From CAYWTS01 sp964461265 (lineage in GTDB: Bacteria; Bacteroidota; Ignavibacteria; Tepidaquicellales; OLB5), in assembly GCA_964461265.1 (NCBI GenBank), contig CAYWTS010000015.1:1-46825 (forward strand): a stretch of DNA of 46,825 nucleotides, written 5' to 3'. Of this stretch, positions 1 to 7,943 are shown piece after piece (position 1 is the first letter of the stretch; each line of letters starts with the position of its first letter). The notes under the pieces are model-generated. The model was not told where the DNA came from, did no database searches, and saw only the letters and a program-made list of their open reading frames with translations. The translations under genes were made by a program, and so were the position numbers.

Positions 1-430
1 CTTAAAATATAACACAATAATTACCATATATAAATACAAAAGGAGACATCCCCAGCAAAAAGTCAGGGTTGAACTCATTATTGTTTAAAATATAATACAT
101 TTTTTTAGTAACGAAAAAAAATACAGCTACTAAGGTTGTTGGTATAATTTTTATATTTCTTTTAGAGCCAATATTTTATTAGCTAAAATTATTGTAATTA
201 ATGCTGTATATTTAAGTACTTACGGTTTTATTCCATATTTACTTCTTTTTCCTTTGTTACGATAACGAATTATGGTTAATTTTGCATTATTACTAAACGT
301 GTTTGTTTCAAAACTTGCAGCCGCAGTTTCCTTGGTTGCGAAAAATACAAATATCGCAGTTTGAAGTCTGCGGTTACACAAAATTGACAGGTTATGAGAC
401 AACCTCGTTTTTAGATTACACAGTTTACAA
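1..430. other. AT-rich non-coding left edge upstream of clpB-N
   Basis: I see no convincing gene here. A 60-codon open frame on the minus strand (220-402) has no family resemblance and no ribosome-binding site. The stretch holds an imperfect direct repeat, TTAAAATATAAYACA at 2-16 and 85-99, and a short inverted repeat CGCAG/CTGCG at 355-359 and 368-372. The promoter of the downstream clpB half should lie here, but I could not find a good match to the promoter type seen elsewhere in this window, and there is no CIRCE-like operator. Confidence 0.6.
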
Positions 431-1747
431 ATGGCAATAAACTACAACAAATTCACACTCAAGGCACAGGAGTCGCTTCAGCAGGCGGCAGAGATTGCCC
501 TAAATTATAATAACCAGCAAATAGAACCTGAGCATTTGTTTGCATCTATGCTTCAAACTGATGACAGCGTGGTTGTATCATTGCTTAGGAAGATAGGCGT
601 AAACATAGACACAATGCGGATTAAAACAGGCGGACTTATTGAAAAGCTGCCAAAGGTAACTTCCACAACTTCTACTAACCAGTATCTCTCACAGGAACTT
701 TCATCTGTTCTCGATGAAAGCTTTAAGATAGCTGACCGCTTGAAAGATGAGTATGTTAGTGTTGAGCATTTACTGATAGCACTTTCAGCAAGAGAAACAC
801 CGCTTGGTAATTTCCTGCGTGAACAGGGCATTACCCGTGAAAAGATACTTTCGGCATTGAAAGAAATCCGCGGCTCACAGCGTATCACAAGCCAGGACCC
901 TGAGGATACATATCAGGCATTAAAGAAATACGGGCGTGATTTGAATGCTCTTGCCAAGCAAGGTAAGCTTGACCCTGTAATAGGGCGGGAAGATGAAATA
1001 AGGCGTGTGCTACAGGTGCTTTCACGAAGGACGAAGAATAATCCGGTACTCATCGGTGAGCCCGGTGTGGGTAAAACCGCAATTGCCGAAGGGCTTGCTT
1101 TCAGGATAGTAAAGGGCGAGGTGCCGGAGAATCTTAAAACCAAAACAATTGTTGCACTTGATATGGGAAGCCTGATTGCAGGTACAAGTTTCCGAGGTCA
1201 GTTCGAAGAGAGGATGAAAGCAGTTGTTAATGAAGTGCGTGATAGCAGCGGTGAAATAATTTTATTTATCGATGAGCTTCATACATTAGTTGGAGCAGGT
1301 GCAGCTCAGGGAGCAGTAGATGCCGCTAACATTTTAAAGCCCGCACTTGCACGCGGTGACCTGCATTGCATCGGTGCTACAACACTTGATGAATACCGCA
1401 AGCATATAGAAAAAGATGCAGCCCTTGAACGCCGCTTCCAGCCGGTATTAATTGATGAGCCATCAGTAGAAGACACTATCTCGATACTCCGCGGATTGAA
1501 AGAACGCTATGAAGTCCATCATGGTGTCCGTATTACTGATGAAGCAATTATTGCAGCAGCAACACTTTCCGACAGGTATATTAATGACAGGTTTTTGCCA
1601 GATAAAGCAATAGATTTGATTGATGAAGCTGCAAGCAAGCTGAGGATTGAAATTGACTCGATGCCGGAGGAACTGGATATAATTGAGAAAAAAATTAAAC
1701 AATTGGAAATTGAGCGGGTTGCCCTGAAAAGGGAATACGAAAGTTAA
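431..1747 (+). CDS. clpB: ClpB disaggregase, N-terminal half (N domain, AAA+ domain 1, start of M domain)
   Basis: This 438-residue protein is the first half of the ClpB/Hsp104 disaggregase, which with DnaK threads aggregated proteins through a hexameric ring. It has the double Clp-N repeat (about 1-145) and the first AAA+ domain, with Walker A GEPGVGKT at 209-216, Walker B ending in Asp281-Glu282, and an intact arginine-finger region (ALERRFQPV). The frame stops within the first helix of the middle coiled-coil domain, after 'ALKREYES'; full ClpB has about 860 residues. The missing part is found at 7944-9323 on the same strand, about 6.2 kb away. The pore-loop 1 segment reads SFRG where ClpB normally has KYRG. 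No Shine-Dalgarno precedes the ATG. It could be a pseudogene fragment, but there is no internal stop or frameshift and the ATPase motifs are preserved. Confidence 0.93.
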   Translation: MAINYNKFTLKAQESLQQAAEIALNYNNQQIEPEHLFASMLQTDDSVVVSLLRKIGVNIDTMRIKTGGLIEKLPKVTSTTSTNQYLSQELSSVLDESFKIADRLKDEYVSVEHLLIALSARETPLGNFLREQGITREKILSALKEIRGSQRITSQDPEDTYQALKKYGRDLNALAKQGKLDPVIGREDEIRRVLQVLSRRTKNNPVLIGEPGVGKTAIAEGLAFRIVKGEVPENLKTKTIVALDMGSLIAGTSFRGQFEERMKAVVNEVRDSSGEIILFIDELHTLVGAGAAQGAVDAANILKPALARGDLHCIGATTLDEYRKHIEKDAALERRFQPVLIDEPSVEDTISILRGLKERYEVHHGVRITDEAIIAAATLSDRYINDRFLPDKAIDLIDEAASKLRIEIDSMPEELDIIEKKIKQLEIERVALKREYES

Positions 1748-1808
1748 TTTTATTATGTTAAATAAATTTTATATTGCTTAACCGCCATAAGGGAATAATA
1801 TTTCAGTT

Positions 1809-2051
1809 ATGGAATACATTAAAAGAAAATTATTTTGTACTTTTTTAAATAGAGAAGTAAATACTGTTTTCTATTTCAACAACGTTCAAAATACTTCGGG
1901 AGACGTAAAAAAGAAATATGTAGAATATTACGATTGCGAAGGTAAGGCAGAGTGTTATGAGAAAGTTGAACTGACCAAATGTACATGTTTTAAAGAACTG
2001 GCAAGAGTAGAGCAGGAAATAAACGGATTTCTTTCAGTGCCTATTAAATAA
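1809..2051 (+). CDS. small cysteine-containing hypothetical protein
   Basis: I do not recognise this 80-residue protein. It is hydrophilic, with no signal peptide or membrane segment, and has six cysteines, four of them in two close pairs or near-pairs (DCEGKAEC and KCTCF), which could bind a metal. It starts 61 bases after the stop of the first clpB half, on the same strand, and ends 39 bases before the convergent histidine kinase gene. It shows no similarity to the ClpB middle domain, so it is not a displaced piece of clpB. It is the only plus-strand gene between the two clpB halves. It may be real or a chance frame. Confidence 0.45.
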   Translation: MEYIKRKLFCTFLNREVNTVFYFNNVQNTSGDVKKKYVEYYDCEGKAECYEKVELTKCTCFKELARVEQEINGFLSVPIK

Positions 2052-2090
2052 CCTTAGTTAAGTTTTAAAACGGAGCCGGAGTATTAATAA

Positions 2091-3821
2091 TTATTTCTCA
2101 TTTGCTTTTAAGACAGGCAGGGTAAAATAGAAAATAGTTCCCTTTCCGGCTTCCGATTCGAACCAGATTTTACCTCCGTGTTTTTCAACGATTCTTTTAC
2201 AAAGTGCAAGCCCAATACCCGAACCGGGATACTTTTTATGGTCGTGAAGTTTCTGAAACACGATAAATATTCTCTCCGAGAACCATTCTTCGATGCCAAT
2301 GCCATTATCTTTCACCGAGAACAGCCACTCATCATCACGCTGATGTGCAGAGATTTCTATTTCGGGAATATTTTCACCCTGGTATTTAATGGAGTTTCCT
2401 ATCAGGTTCTGGAAAACGGCGGTAATTTGCTGCATATTCCCCTTAACTGAAGGGAGTTCGTAATTTTTAACTTTAGCTTTGCTTTCTTTTATTGCTACTT
2501 TAAGATTTGTGAGTGCATCGCGAAGCGCTGTATTGCAGTCAATAACTTCATAAACCACACGATCGGTGCCCACGCGTGAGTACATGAGAAAATCCGTAAT
2601 CAGCCGGTACATTCTGGCGGCACCGTCATCAGCAGCTGTCAGGTATTCACGTGTTTCTGAATCCAGTTTTCTCTTAAAACGTTCATTCAGTAACTGAACC
2701 AGGATTTGAATAGTCCTTAATGGTTCCTGCAGGTCGTGAGATGCAGCATACGAAAACACATAAAGTTCTTCGTTGGTCATTGCCAGTTCTTCTGCATAGC
2801 GGCGCAGCTCTTCTTCAGCACGTTTTTTGAAAGTTATATCTCTTGCAGTCACCGATGCGCCTGTAATAACACCCGAACCTTCTTTTATAGGGGAAACTGA
2901 TAAAGAAACATCTATAACGGTTCCGTCTTTTCTGATACGCTGTGTTTCATACGATAAAATTGTTTCGTCTTTATTGATTTTATTCAGGATGTATTCGGAT
3001 TCGGAAGTTCTGGATTTCGGTAAAATAATTGTAAATGGATTCCCGATAGCCTCTTTTTCAGTATAGCCGTACATAAATTTGGCGCCCGGATTCCAGCTTT
3101 TTATTATTCCGTCATTGCTTATTGAATAAATTGCATCTACTGTAGAAAGCACGATAGATGCCAGCTGCTGCTGGAGTTCTTCGGCTTTTTTTCTTTCCGT
3201 GATATCTCTAAGAATTGTAATGATATGAGGAATTGCGTGGTAATAAACCGGAGTTGAGGCAACACTTACATCCATATAAGTCCCGTCAAGCCTTCTGATT
3301 ACAATATCTATTACCGGAACCTGTTTCATGTAAGTGACCATTTGTTCTATTCTCTGGCTTACTTTTTCCCTGAAGGAAGAATGTATCAGTTCCCTGACAT
3401 TTTTACCTATTAATTCATTTTCGTTTTCTGCCCTGAACATACTAACGCCGGCTTTATTTACAAACAGTATTTCACTTTCCCTGTGTACGAAAATTGCATC
3501 GGGGGAAAGATTGACAGTGCTCATTAAGCGGTTAACGTTATCCTGCAGTTCGTTTTTCTCTTTTTCCTGTTCTTTTAATTCGGTATCAAGTTCTCTCCAC
3601 CTTCTTCTTGAAAAATAGGCATAAGAAAAACCGAACAATATCAAAACAAATAAAAGCTGGATAATTTTAACGCCTTCCGCTTCCGATGATAGTTTTCTGA
3701 GTTCATCGAATAAATCGAGGAACGAGAAGATTACCAGGATTAAGATAATAGCTGCAAAAATTACTATTAAATCTTTTAAATCGCTTTGTTTGTAAATCTT
3801 CTTTTTTGATGTTTCGACCAT
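2091..3821 (-). CDS. membrane-anchored PAS-PAS sensor histidine kinase
   Basis: A 576-residue sensor kinase. Two hydrophobic segments (about 14-38 and 52-71) anchor it in the inner membrane, followed by a short coiled coil, two PAS domains (about 95-205 and 217-335), a HisKA helix with the phospho-accepting His362 in 'ASHDLQEPL', and an ATPase domain with N box (QNLIGNSIKYQ), G1 (DNGIGI) and G2 (GSGIGLALCKRIVEKHGG). A longer frame opens at 3938 but overlaps the upstream glycosyltransferase gene; I prefer the ATG at 3821 (MVETSKKK), 7 bases after that gene. It is the last gene of a five-gene minus-strand operon lying between the clpB halves. No response regulator is adjacent, so its partner and output are unknown. 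Confidence 0.9.
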   Translation of the reverse strand: MVETSKKKIYKQSDLKDLIVIFAAIILILVIFSFLDLFDELRKLSSEAEGVKIIQLLFVLILFGFSYAYFSRRRWRELDTELKEQEKEKNELQDNVNRLMSTVNLSPDAIFVHRESEILFVNKAGVSMFRAENENELIGKNVRELIHSSFREKVSQRIEQMVTYMKQVPVIDIVIRRLDGTYMDVSVASTPVYYHAIPHIITILRDITERKKAEELQQQLASIVLSTVDAIYSISNDGIIKSWNPGAKFMYGYTEKEAIGNPFTIILPKSRTSESEYILNKINKDETILSYETQRIRKDGTVIDVSLSVSPIKEGSGVITGASVTARDITFKKRAEEELRRYAEELAMTNEELYVFSYAASHDLQEPLRTIQILVQLLNERFKRKLDSETREYLTAADDGAARMYRLITDFLMYSRVGTDRVVYEVIDCNTALRDALTNLKVAIKESKAKVKNYELPSVKGNMQQITAVFQNLIGNSIKYQGENIPEIEISAHQRDDEWLFSVKDNGIGIEEWFSERIFIVFQKLHDHKKYPGSGIGLALCKRIVEKHGGKIWFESEAGKGTIFYFTLPVLKANEK

Positions 3822-3828
3822 TATAAAC

Positions 3829-4560
3829 TTATAACTTTGTGTTTTTCGGGTGTGAACGTTTAATTTCCTGCCTGAACTTGTAAATTTCTTTAATTGTTCT
3901 AAGAATAATGGATGGTCTTGCTGCAGTCGAAATACCATCCAGACGGGGAAGATGTTTTATCCCGATTTCGGTTGCTTTATAGCCAAGTAAATGTGAACGT
4001 ATCATAATTTCAGCATCTATAAAAGCATCTTTTGTATTAACCTTTATCTGTTCAAATAATTTCCTGGGAAAAAGTTTAAAGGCACAATCTATATCGATGA
4101 AATCTATACCAAAAGCCAGTCTTAACACAAAATTATAAACGAAGCTTGTCATTTTCCTGTACGTTGAGTATTGCTTTTTTTTTCTGTATCCCACTACAAT
4201 ATCGGTAAAAGGTATTAATGCTACTACCTTTTTAAGTTCTTCGAGATCGAACTGGTTATCTCCATCGGAATAAAATACATAATCGAACCGGGCAGTTGTG
4301 AATCCTTCCCATAGAGTTGCTCCATAACCAAGGTTTTTTTGATGGTGAATAACTTTAACTTTGGGGTACCGGGCTGCAAGCTCGTCTGCTGCCTCACCTG
4401 TCTTATCGGGGCTGCCGTCTTCGATTATAGTAACCTCGTAATCCTTCAAATTTAAATTTTCAAGCACCTCAACAGCTTTATCCACAACCTTGGCAATGTT
4501 CTTTTCGTCATGGTAAGCAGGGAAAAAAACAGAGAGTGTAATATCTTTATTCGTTATCAA
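3829..4560 (-). CDS. GT2-family glycosyltransferase (polyprenyl-phosphate sugar transferase type)
   Basis: A 243-residue GT-A fold glycosyltransferase of family 2, similar in layout to dolichol-phosphate mannose synthases. The nucleotide-binding EDGS (47-50) and the metal-binding DGD (99-101, in FYSDGDNQFD) are present. There is no C-terminal membrane anchor, so it would act at the cytoplasmic face of the membrane, moving a sugar from a nucleotide donor to a lipid carrier or glycan; the sugar is not predictable. Its start overlaps the epimerase gene upstream by 14 bases and the kinase follows after 7 bases, so it is translated as part of the operon. Pairing with the membrane GT-C-like enzyme at 6168-7760 suggests that it makes the lipid-linked sugar that enzyme uses (inference). 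Confidence 0.9.
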   Translation of the reverse strand: MITNKDITLSVFFPAYHDEKNIAKVVDKAVEVLENLNLKDYEVTIIEDGSPDKTGEAADELAARYPKVKVIHHQKNLGYGATLWEGFTTARFDYVFYSDGDNQFDLEELKKVVALIPFTDIVVGYRKKKQYSTYRKMTSFVYNFVLRLAFGIDFIDIDCAFKLFPRKLFEQIKVNTKDAFIDAEIMIRSHLLGYKATEIGIKHLPRLDGISTAARPSIILRTIKEIYKFRQEIKRSHPKNTKL

Positions 4561-5482
4561 GAATATATCTCCATGTTTTCTTTAAAGCCAGGTCGAAATT
4601 AGTTTCGGGTTTCCATTTCAAAATTTTCTTTGCTCTGGAAATATCTAGCACATTCGATTTCACATCGAAAAGGCGGGTATTTGTATAAACAGATTGAAAT
4701 TTCAGCTTCAGAACCTTTGAGAACTTTTCGAGTATTTGAATTACGGATAACCCTTTTCCGCTTCCGATATTAAATATTTTCACCTTGCTGTTACATCGTA
4801 AAGCTAGATTCACAGCTTTAACACCGTCTTTTATGTAGAAATAATCACGTATTACAAAGCCGTCTCCCCAAATTTCCAGAGGCTGGTTATACTTAATCTT
4901 ATGCAGAAAAGTGCAAATCAAACCTTGACCAAGCTTGGGATTTTGTCTTTCTCCAAACGGATTGGCAAACCTTAAAATAATATAATCCAGGTTTTTCAGT
5001 TTCCGGTATAGTTCAAAATATTTCTCGATTGTAAGTTTAATTATTCCGTAAGATGTGAGAGGAGAAGTCGGGTGTGTTTCAGGGACAGGTAGTTTTTCAG
5101 GTTCACCGTAAATTGTGCCGCCCGAAGAAATAAAAATAATTTTCTTTATGCTTTGCCTCGAACATTCTTCCAAAAGGTTTATCGAAGATACAAGGTTAGT
5201 TTCTACATCATAATACGGATTCAGGTTCGAGCCTGCGGGCAAAGTGGAACTTACAAGGTGGATAACGTAGTCTTTCCCTTTGAGTGATTTCCTTAAGTCT
5301 ACAGCGTTATTAAAATCACCCTCAATATATTCGATACGGTCCAGAACATGCTCTATATTTCTTGTAGAGGCATTAACCTTATCGAATACAGTTACATCAA
5401 ATTTGTTTCTCAGTAAATCATCTGTGATATGAGAACCGATAAATCCTGCTCCGCCGTATATTATACATTTTTCTTTTTTCAT
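4547..5482 (-). CDS. NAD-dependent nucleotide-sugar epimerase/dehydratase
   Basis: A 311-residue extended short-chain dehydrogenase of the UDP-glucose 4-epimerase type. It has the N-terminal cofactor loop GGAGFIG (10-16), a serine motif (ISSGGTIYG, about 118-126) and the catalytic Tyr145-x3-Lys149 (YGIIK). Length is normal for the family. It would interconvert or dehydrate a nucleotide sugar in the cytoplasm; the exact substrate cannot be read from sequence. It overlaps the methyltransferase upstream by 4 bases (ATGA) and the GT2 gene downstream by 14 bases, so the operon is translationally coupled. It likely supplies the activated sugar for the two glycosyltransferases in the operon (inference). 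Confidence 0.9.
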   Translation of the reverse strand: MKKEKCIIYGGAGFIGSHITDDLLRNKFDVTVFDKVNASTRNIEHVLDRIEYIEGDFNNAVDLRKSLKGKDYVIHLVSSTLPAGSNLNPYYDVETNLVSSINLLEECSRQSIKKIIFISSGGTIYGEPEKLPVPETHPTSPLTSYGIIKLTIEKYFELYRKLKNLDYIILRFANPFGERQNPKLGQGLICTFLHKIKYNQPLEIWGDGFVIRDYFYIKDGVKAVNLALRCNSKVKIFNIGSGKGLSVIQILEKFSKVLKLKFQSVYTNTRLFDVKSNVLDISRAKKILKWKPETNFDLALKKTWRYILDNE

Positions 5483-6171
5483 GCCTTTTTAAGCAATAAG
5501 ACATACCTGAAAGGAATAAAAAAAAACGGTATTCGGGATATTTTAACCGGGACGAATATACCTTTTATATATTTATTAATTAAATCAAGATTAAATTCAT
5601 GCAAATGCCATTCGTCAAGATTATTCTTTGAAGCGAGGTCCCAGCCGCTTTTTTTTGGTTCTATCATTCGTTTCAGTCCAAAAGTTTTTAAAGCTTTTTT
5701 TGTTAAATTTATAAGGTTTTCATTTGGAATCGAAAGTGAAAGTACTCCGTCATCTTTAAGTACGCGTTTCATTTCTATAAGCAGCGGAAGCGGGTCAAGA
5801 ACATGTTCAATTACTTCGGAACAGAGTATCTTATCAAAATATGCGTTATCGTACGGGATTTTTTCACCGGGTGCTTTCGTTAATTCAACCCTTGAACCCA
5901 GCTTTTCTTTTGCTCTTTTTATCTGGATTTCTGAAATATCTATGCCAAACAGCCTGCCATTTGGCACTCTTTCAAGAATATGTCCTGCACCGCACCCTAC
6001 TTCAAGAACTTTATCATTATCTTTTATTTGTGCAAGTGCAATAAGCTTGTAAATCCGTTTATTTTCGATATATCTGAATAACGGATTCGGGTGGTTGTAA
6101 AATTTATTAAGGTCATGTTTTGATGCATGAACTTCATTCCACTGTTCGAATGTATCTGGGGTTGGTTTCAT
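5479..6171 (-). CDS. class I SAM-dependent methyltransferase
   Basis: A 230-residue Rossmann-fold methyltransferase. Motif I, VLEVGCGAG at 55-63, binds S-adenosylmethionine; the acidic residue after strand 2 (LFGIDIS) and the motif CSEVIEHV are typical of the methyltransferase 11 family found in glycan and lipid clusters. A short hydrophobic C-terminal stretch (RIPFFFIPFRYVLLL) could touch the membrane. It overlaps the membrane glycosyltransferase gene by 4 bases (ATGA) and the epimerase by 4 bases. Methylation of a sugar, glycan end or lipid is the likely role by context, but the acceptor is unknown. Confidence 0.88.
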   Translation of the reverse strand: MKPTPDTFEQWNEVHASKHDLNKFYNHPNPLFRYIENKRIYKLIALAQIKDNDKVLEVGCGAGHILERVPNGRLFGIDISEIQIKRAKEKLGSRVELTKAPGEKIPYDNAYFDKILCSEVIEHVLDPLPLLIEMKRVLKDDGVLSLSIPNENLINLTKKALKTFGLKRMIEPKKSGWDLASKNNLDEWHLHEFNLDLINKYIKGIFVPVKISRIPFFFIPFRYVLLLKKA

Positions 6172-7760
6172 AATTTTTCAAATATATATGCAGCAAATCT
6201 CCGGTCCGAAGATGTAATCTGGTTTAATAGTTTAAACTTTGTTGTGTCAAGCAGATAATTTAGCTGAGTATCATTCTTATATTCAGGACGGTAACTGTAA
6301 TGAGAATCCCATATGATAATGGATTTCGAAGGTGTTTCAGCGAGAGATTTCATGTTAAGGATGTTAAACAGCTTCTTTGATTCGCCAAATATGTTTCCGT
6401 AAAAAAATATTAGACTGTGATTATACAGCACTGGGATTTGTTTGTCAATATTATTATTATACCATCGGGCTATCTCGTCAACAGCAATGTTTTCAGCTGA
6501 TTGCTGTTTGGGTTTTTCAAAATACAGTGTGTAAAAAACGGTTAAAACAATCACAAGTACTGAAAATGTTTTCATATCCTGTTTTTTGGGCAGGTATATA
6601 AGAATAAACGCACCTGCTGTAAGTAAAAATATAAATAATAATTTGTAATATTCCTTTGTGTCGGTTAGGAGTAACCCGGTTGCTTCTTTAGAAAAAAATA
6701 TTAATGTCATTAATAATACACCTGTAAGGCTTAGTAAAACATACTTCTTGGATTTCATCTCAATAACTTCGTTATAACCCATTAATGCAATAATAGCAGC
6801 AACAGGACTAACCTGTAAAATATATCTCCACGAACCCGGGTTTGTACCTTTTATTACTAGATAACACTGGAACAGAAATACAATAAAGAAAAACAGATAT
6901 ATCAATAACTCTTTTTTATAGAATTCATTGCGGTTATCGATCTTATAAAATGGTTTTACCAAGCCAATAATAAACAACGTGAAGGTAATGGGACCAACAA
7001 TAAATATGAATACTTCGAAGTAATGGAAAAAACTTCTGTCGATACCAAGATTAAAATCGGATAGTTGTTTCATTTCTGTCCAAGCCCAGACCGGGTCACC
7101 TGTATTTAAATAACCTATAACGTTTAATATTATAGGCAGTAACCCTATAAATAATATCTGCCAGTATTTCCTTTCTGTTATAAAATAAATTGCCAGTATC
7201 AGGCAAAGCAGTGCTGATTCCTGTCTAACAGTAAATGCCCATCCGCAAAAAATCGCTGATAATATGTATTGTTTTCTGAAGTAGCAAAGTAAAGTTAGAG
7301 TTAACAGGAGTCCTGTAAATATTTCCGCATAGCTTCTGAAGGCAAGCTGCAAAACCAGTGGCTGAAATCCGAATATTATACCTGCAAGAAATGTATTTTT
7401 TAATTTTAATTCCTTAGCCAGCTTAATAACGAAATATGCTGTTAATGCTGCAATAAATGAATTAACGAATAATACAGCCTTATATCCTAATAACGACGGA
7501 AGCAGAAGCAGTATTTTCCACCCTGGTTTTCCCCAATTCGACATGATTATCCATGGGTCATTCCAGAAATCACGCATTGTAATATAATGTGCTACTTCGT
7601 CATCCTGATAAAACCCGGTAGAAAAATAACTGAAGATAAAATAAACGGCTGTAAGAACAGGGATAATAATCCAATCATTACTTTTTATTATATCATCTAT
7701 ATTCCAAGTTTGTTTTATTGACTGCCCGACTCTGGCAGGTGTTTTTTTAGTATTTTTCAT
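6168..7760 (-). CDS. multi-pass membrane glycosyltransferase, GT-C/ArnT-PMT-like
   Basis: A 530-residue protein with about 11-13 hydrophobic segments. An acidic DDE motif (residues 53-55, in GFYQDDEVAHY) sits in the first periplasmic loop, the hallmark of GT-C enzymes that take a sugar from a polyprenyl-phosphate carrier and transfer it outside the membrane. The frame opens at 7808, but that position coincides with a likely promoter -7 box, so I place the start at the ATG at 7760 (MKNTKKTPARVG); 7790 is an alternative. It is the first gene of the minus-strand operon and diverges from the second clpB half. The acceptor (lipid, O-antigen-like glycan or protein) is unknown. Confidence 0.85.
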   Translation of the reverse strand: MKNTKKTPARVGQSIKQTWNIDDIIKSNDWIIIPVLTAVYFIFSYFSTGFYQDDEVAHYITMRDFWNDPWIIMSNWGKPGWKILLLLPSLLGYKAVLFVNSFIAALTAYFVIKLAKELKLKNTFLAGIIFGFQPLVLQLAFRSYAEIFTGLLLTLTLLCYFRKQYILSAIFCGWAFTVRQESALLCLILAIYFITERKYWQILFIGLLPIILNVIGYLNTGDPVWAWTEMKQLSDFNLGIDRSFFHYFEVFIFIVGPITFTLFIIGLVKPFYKIDNRNEFYKKELLIYLFFFIVFLFQCYLVIKGTNPGSWRYILQVSPVAAIIALMGYNEVIEMKSKKYVLLSLTGVLLMTLIFFSKEATGLLLTDTKEYYKLLFIFLLTAGAFILIYLPKKQDMKTFSVLVIVLTVFYTLYFEKPKQQSAENIAVDEIARWYNNNIDKQIPVLYNHSLIFFYGNIFGESKKLFNILNMKSLAETPSKSIIIWDSHYSYRPEYKNDTQLNYLLDTTKFKLLNQITSSDRRFAAYIFEKL

Positions 7761-7807
7761 CAGAATAGGAACAAATATATGAAAGTCCATACTTTTAAGC
7801 ACATACA

Positions 7808-7837
7808 AAAATTTATCTTACTTGACTTAATTACAAA
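7808..7837 (-). promoter_or_regulatory. possible promoter of the glycan/kinase operon
   Basis: On the minus strand there is TTTG (7837-7834), an 18-base spacer and TAAATTTT (7815-7808), close to the Bacteroidota pattern TTTG / TAnnTTTG. The six bases before the -7 box are GTAAGA, the same as before the tig box at 42348-42341. Its position argues against translation from 7808. The match is imperfect (last base T, short spacer). Confidence 0.35.
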
Positions 7838-7872
7838 AGTCTGTTTTTTTGATAGGTAAGATTAATCAAAAT

Positions 7873-7897
7873 AGTTTGCTTACATATTAAGCAAACT
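7873..7897. promoter_or_regulatory. perfect 10-bp inverted repeat between divergent genes
   Basis: AGTTTGCTTA at 7873-7882 and TAAGCAAACT at 7888-7897 are perfect complements around a 5-base loop. It lies 47 bases upstream of the second clpB half and about 60 bases upstream of the glycan operon promoter. There is no T run on either side in a useful direction, so it is not a terminator. A dimeric repressor site or a 5' leader hairpin of the second clpB half would fit. Confidence 0.5.
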
Positions 7898-7943
7898 TGC
7901 CCGATGATGAATTTTAATATTAAATTACATTTTAAACTAAAAA

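Noticed and set aside
220..402. 60-codon minus-strand open frame upstream of clpB-N
   Set aside because: No family resemblance, no ribosome-binding site, composition of AT-rich spacer; likely chance.
431..1747. Stand-alone ClpA/ClpC-type gene
   Set aside because: The end of the frame runs into the ClpB-specific M-domain helix, and the second half begins in that same helix.
4478..4486. TTATCCACA, a perfect DnaA box
   Set aside because: Single copy inside the GT2 coding region with no cluster or AT-rich unwinding element; chance.
5429..6052. 207-codon plus-strand open frame
   Set aside because: It lies antisense over the methyltransferase and epimerase genes, which have clear motifs; it is a shadow frame.
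7873..7897. Rho-independent terminator
   Set aside because: No T run follows in either direction and no gene ends into it.
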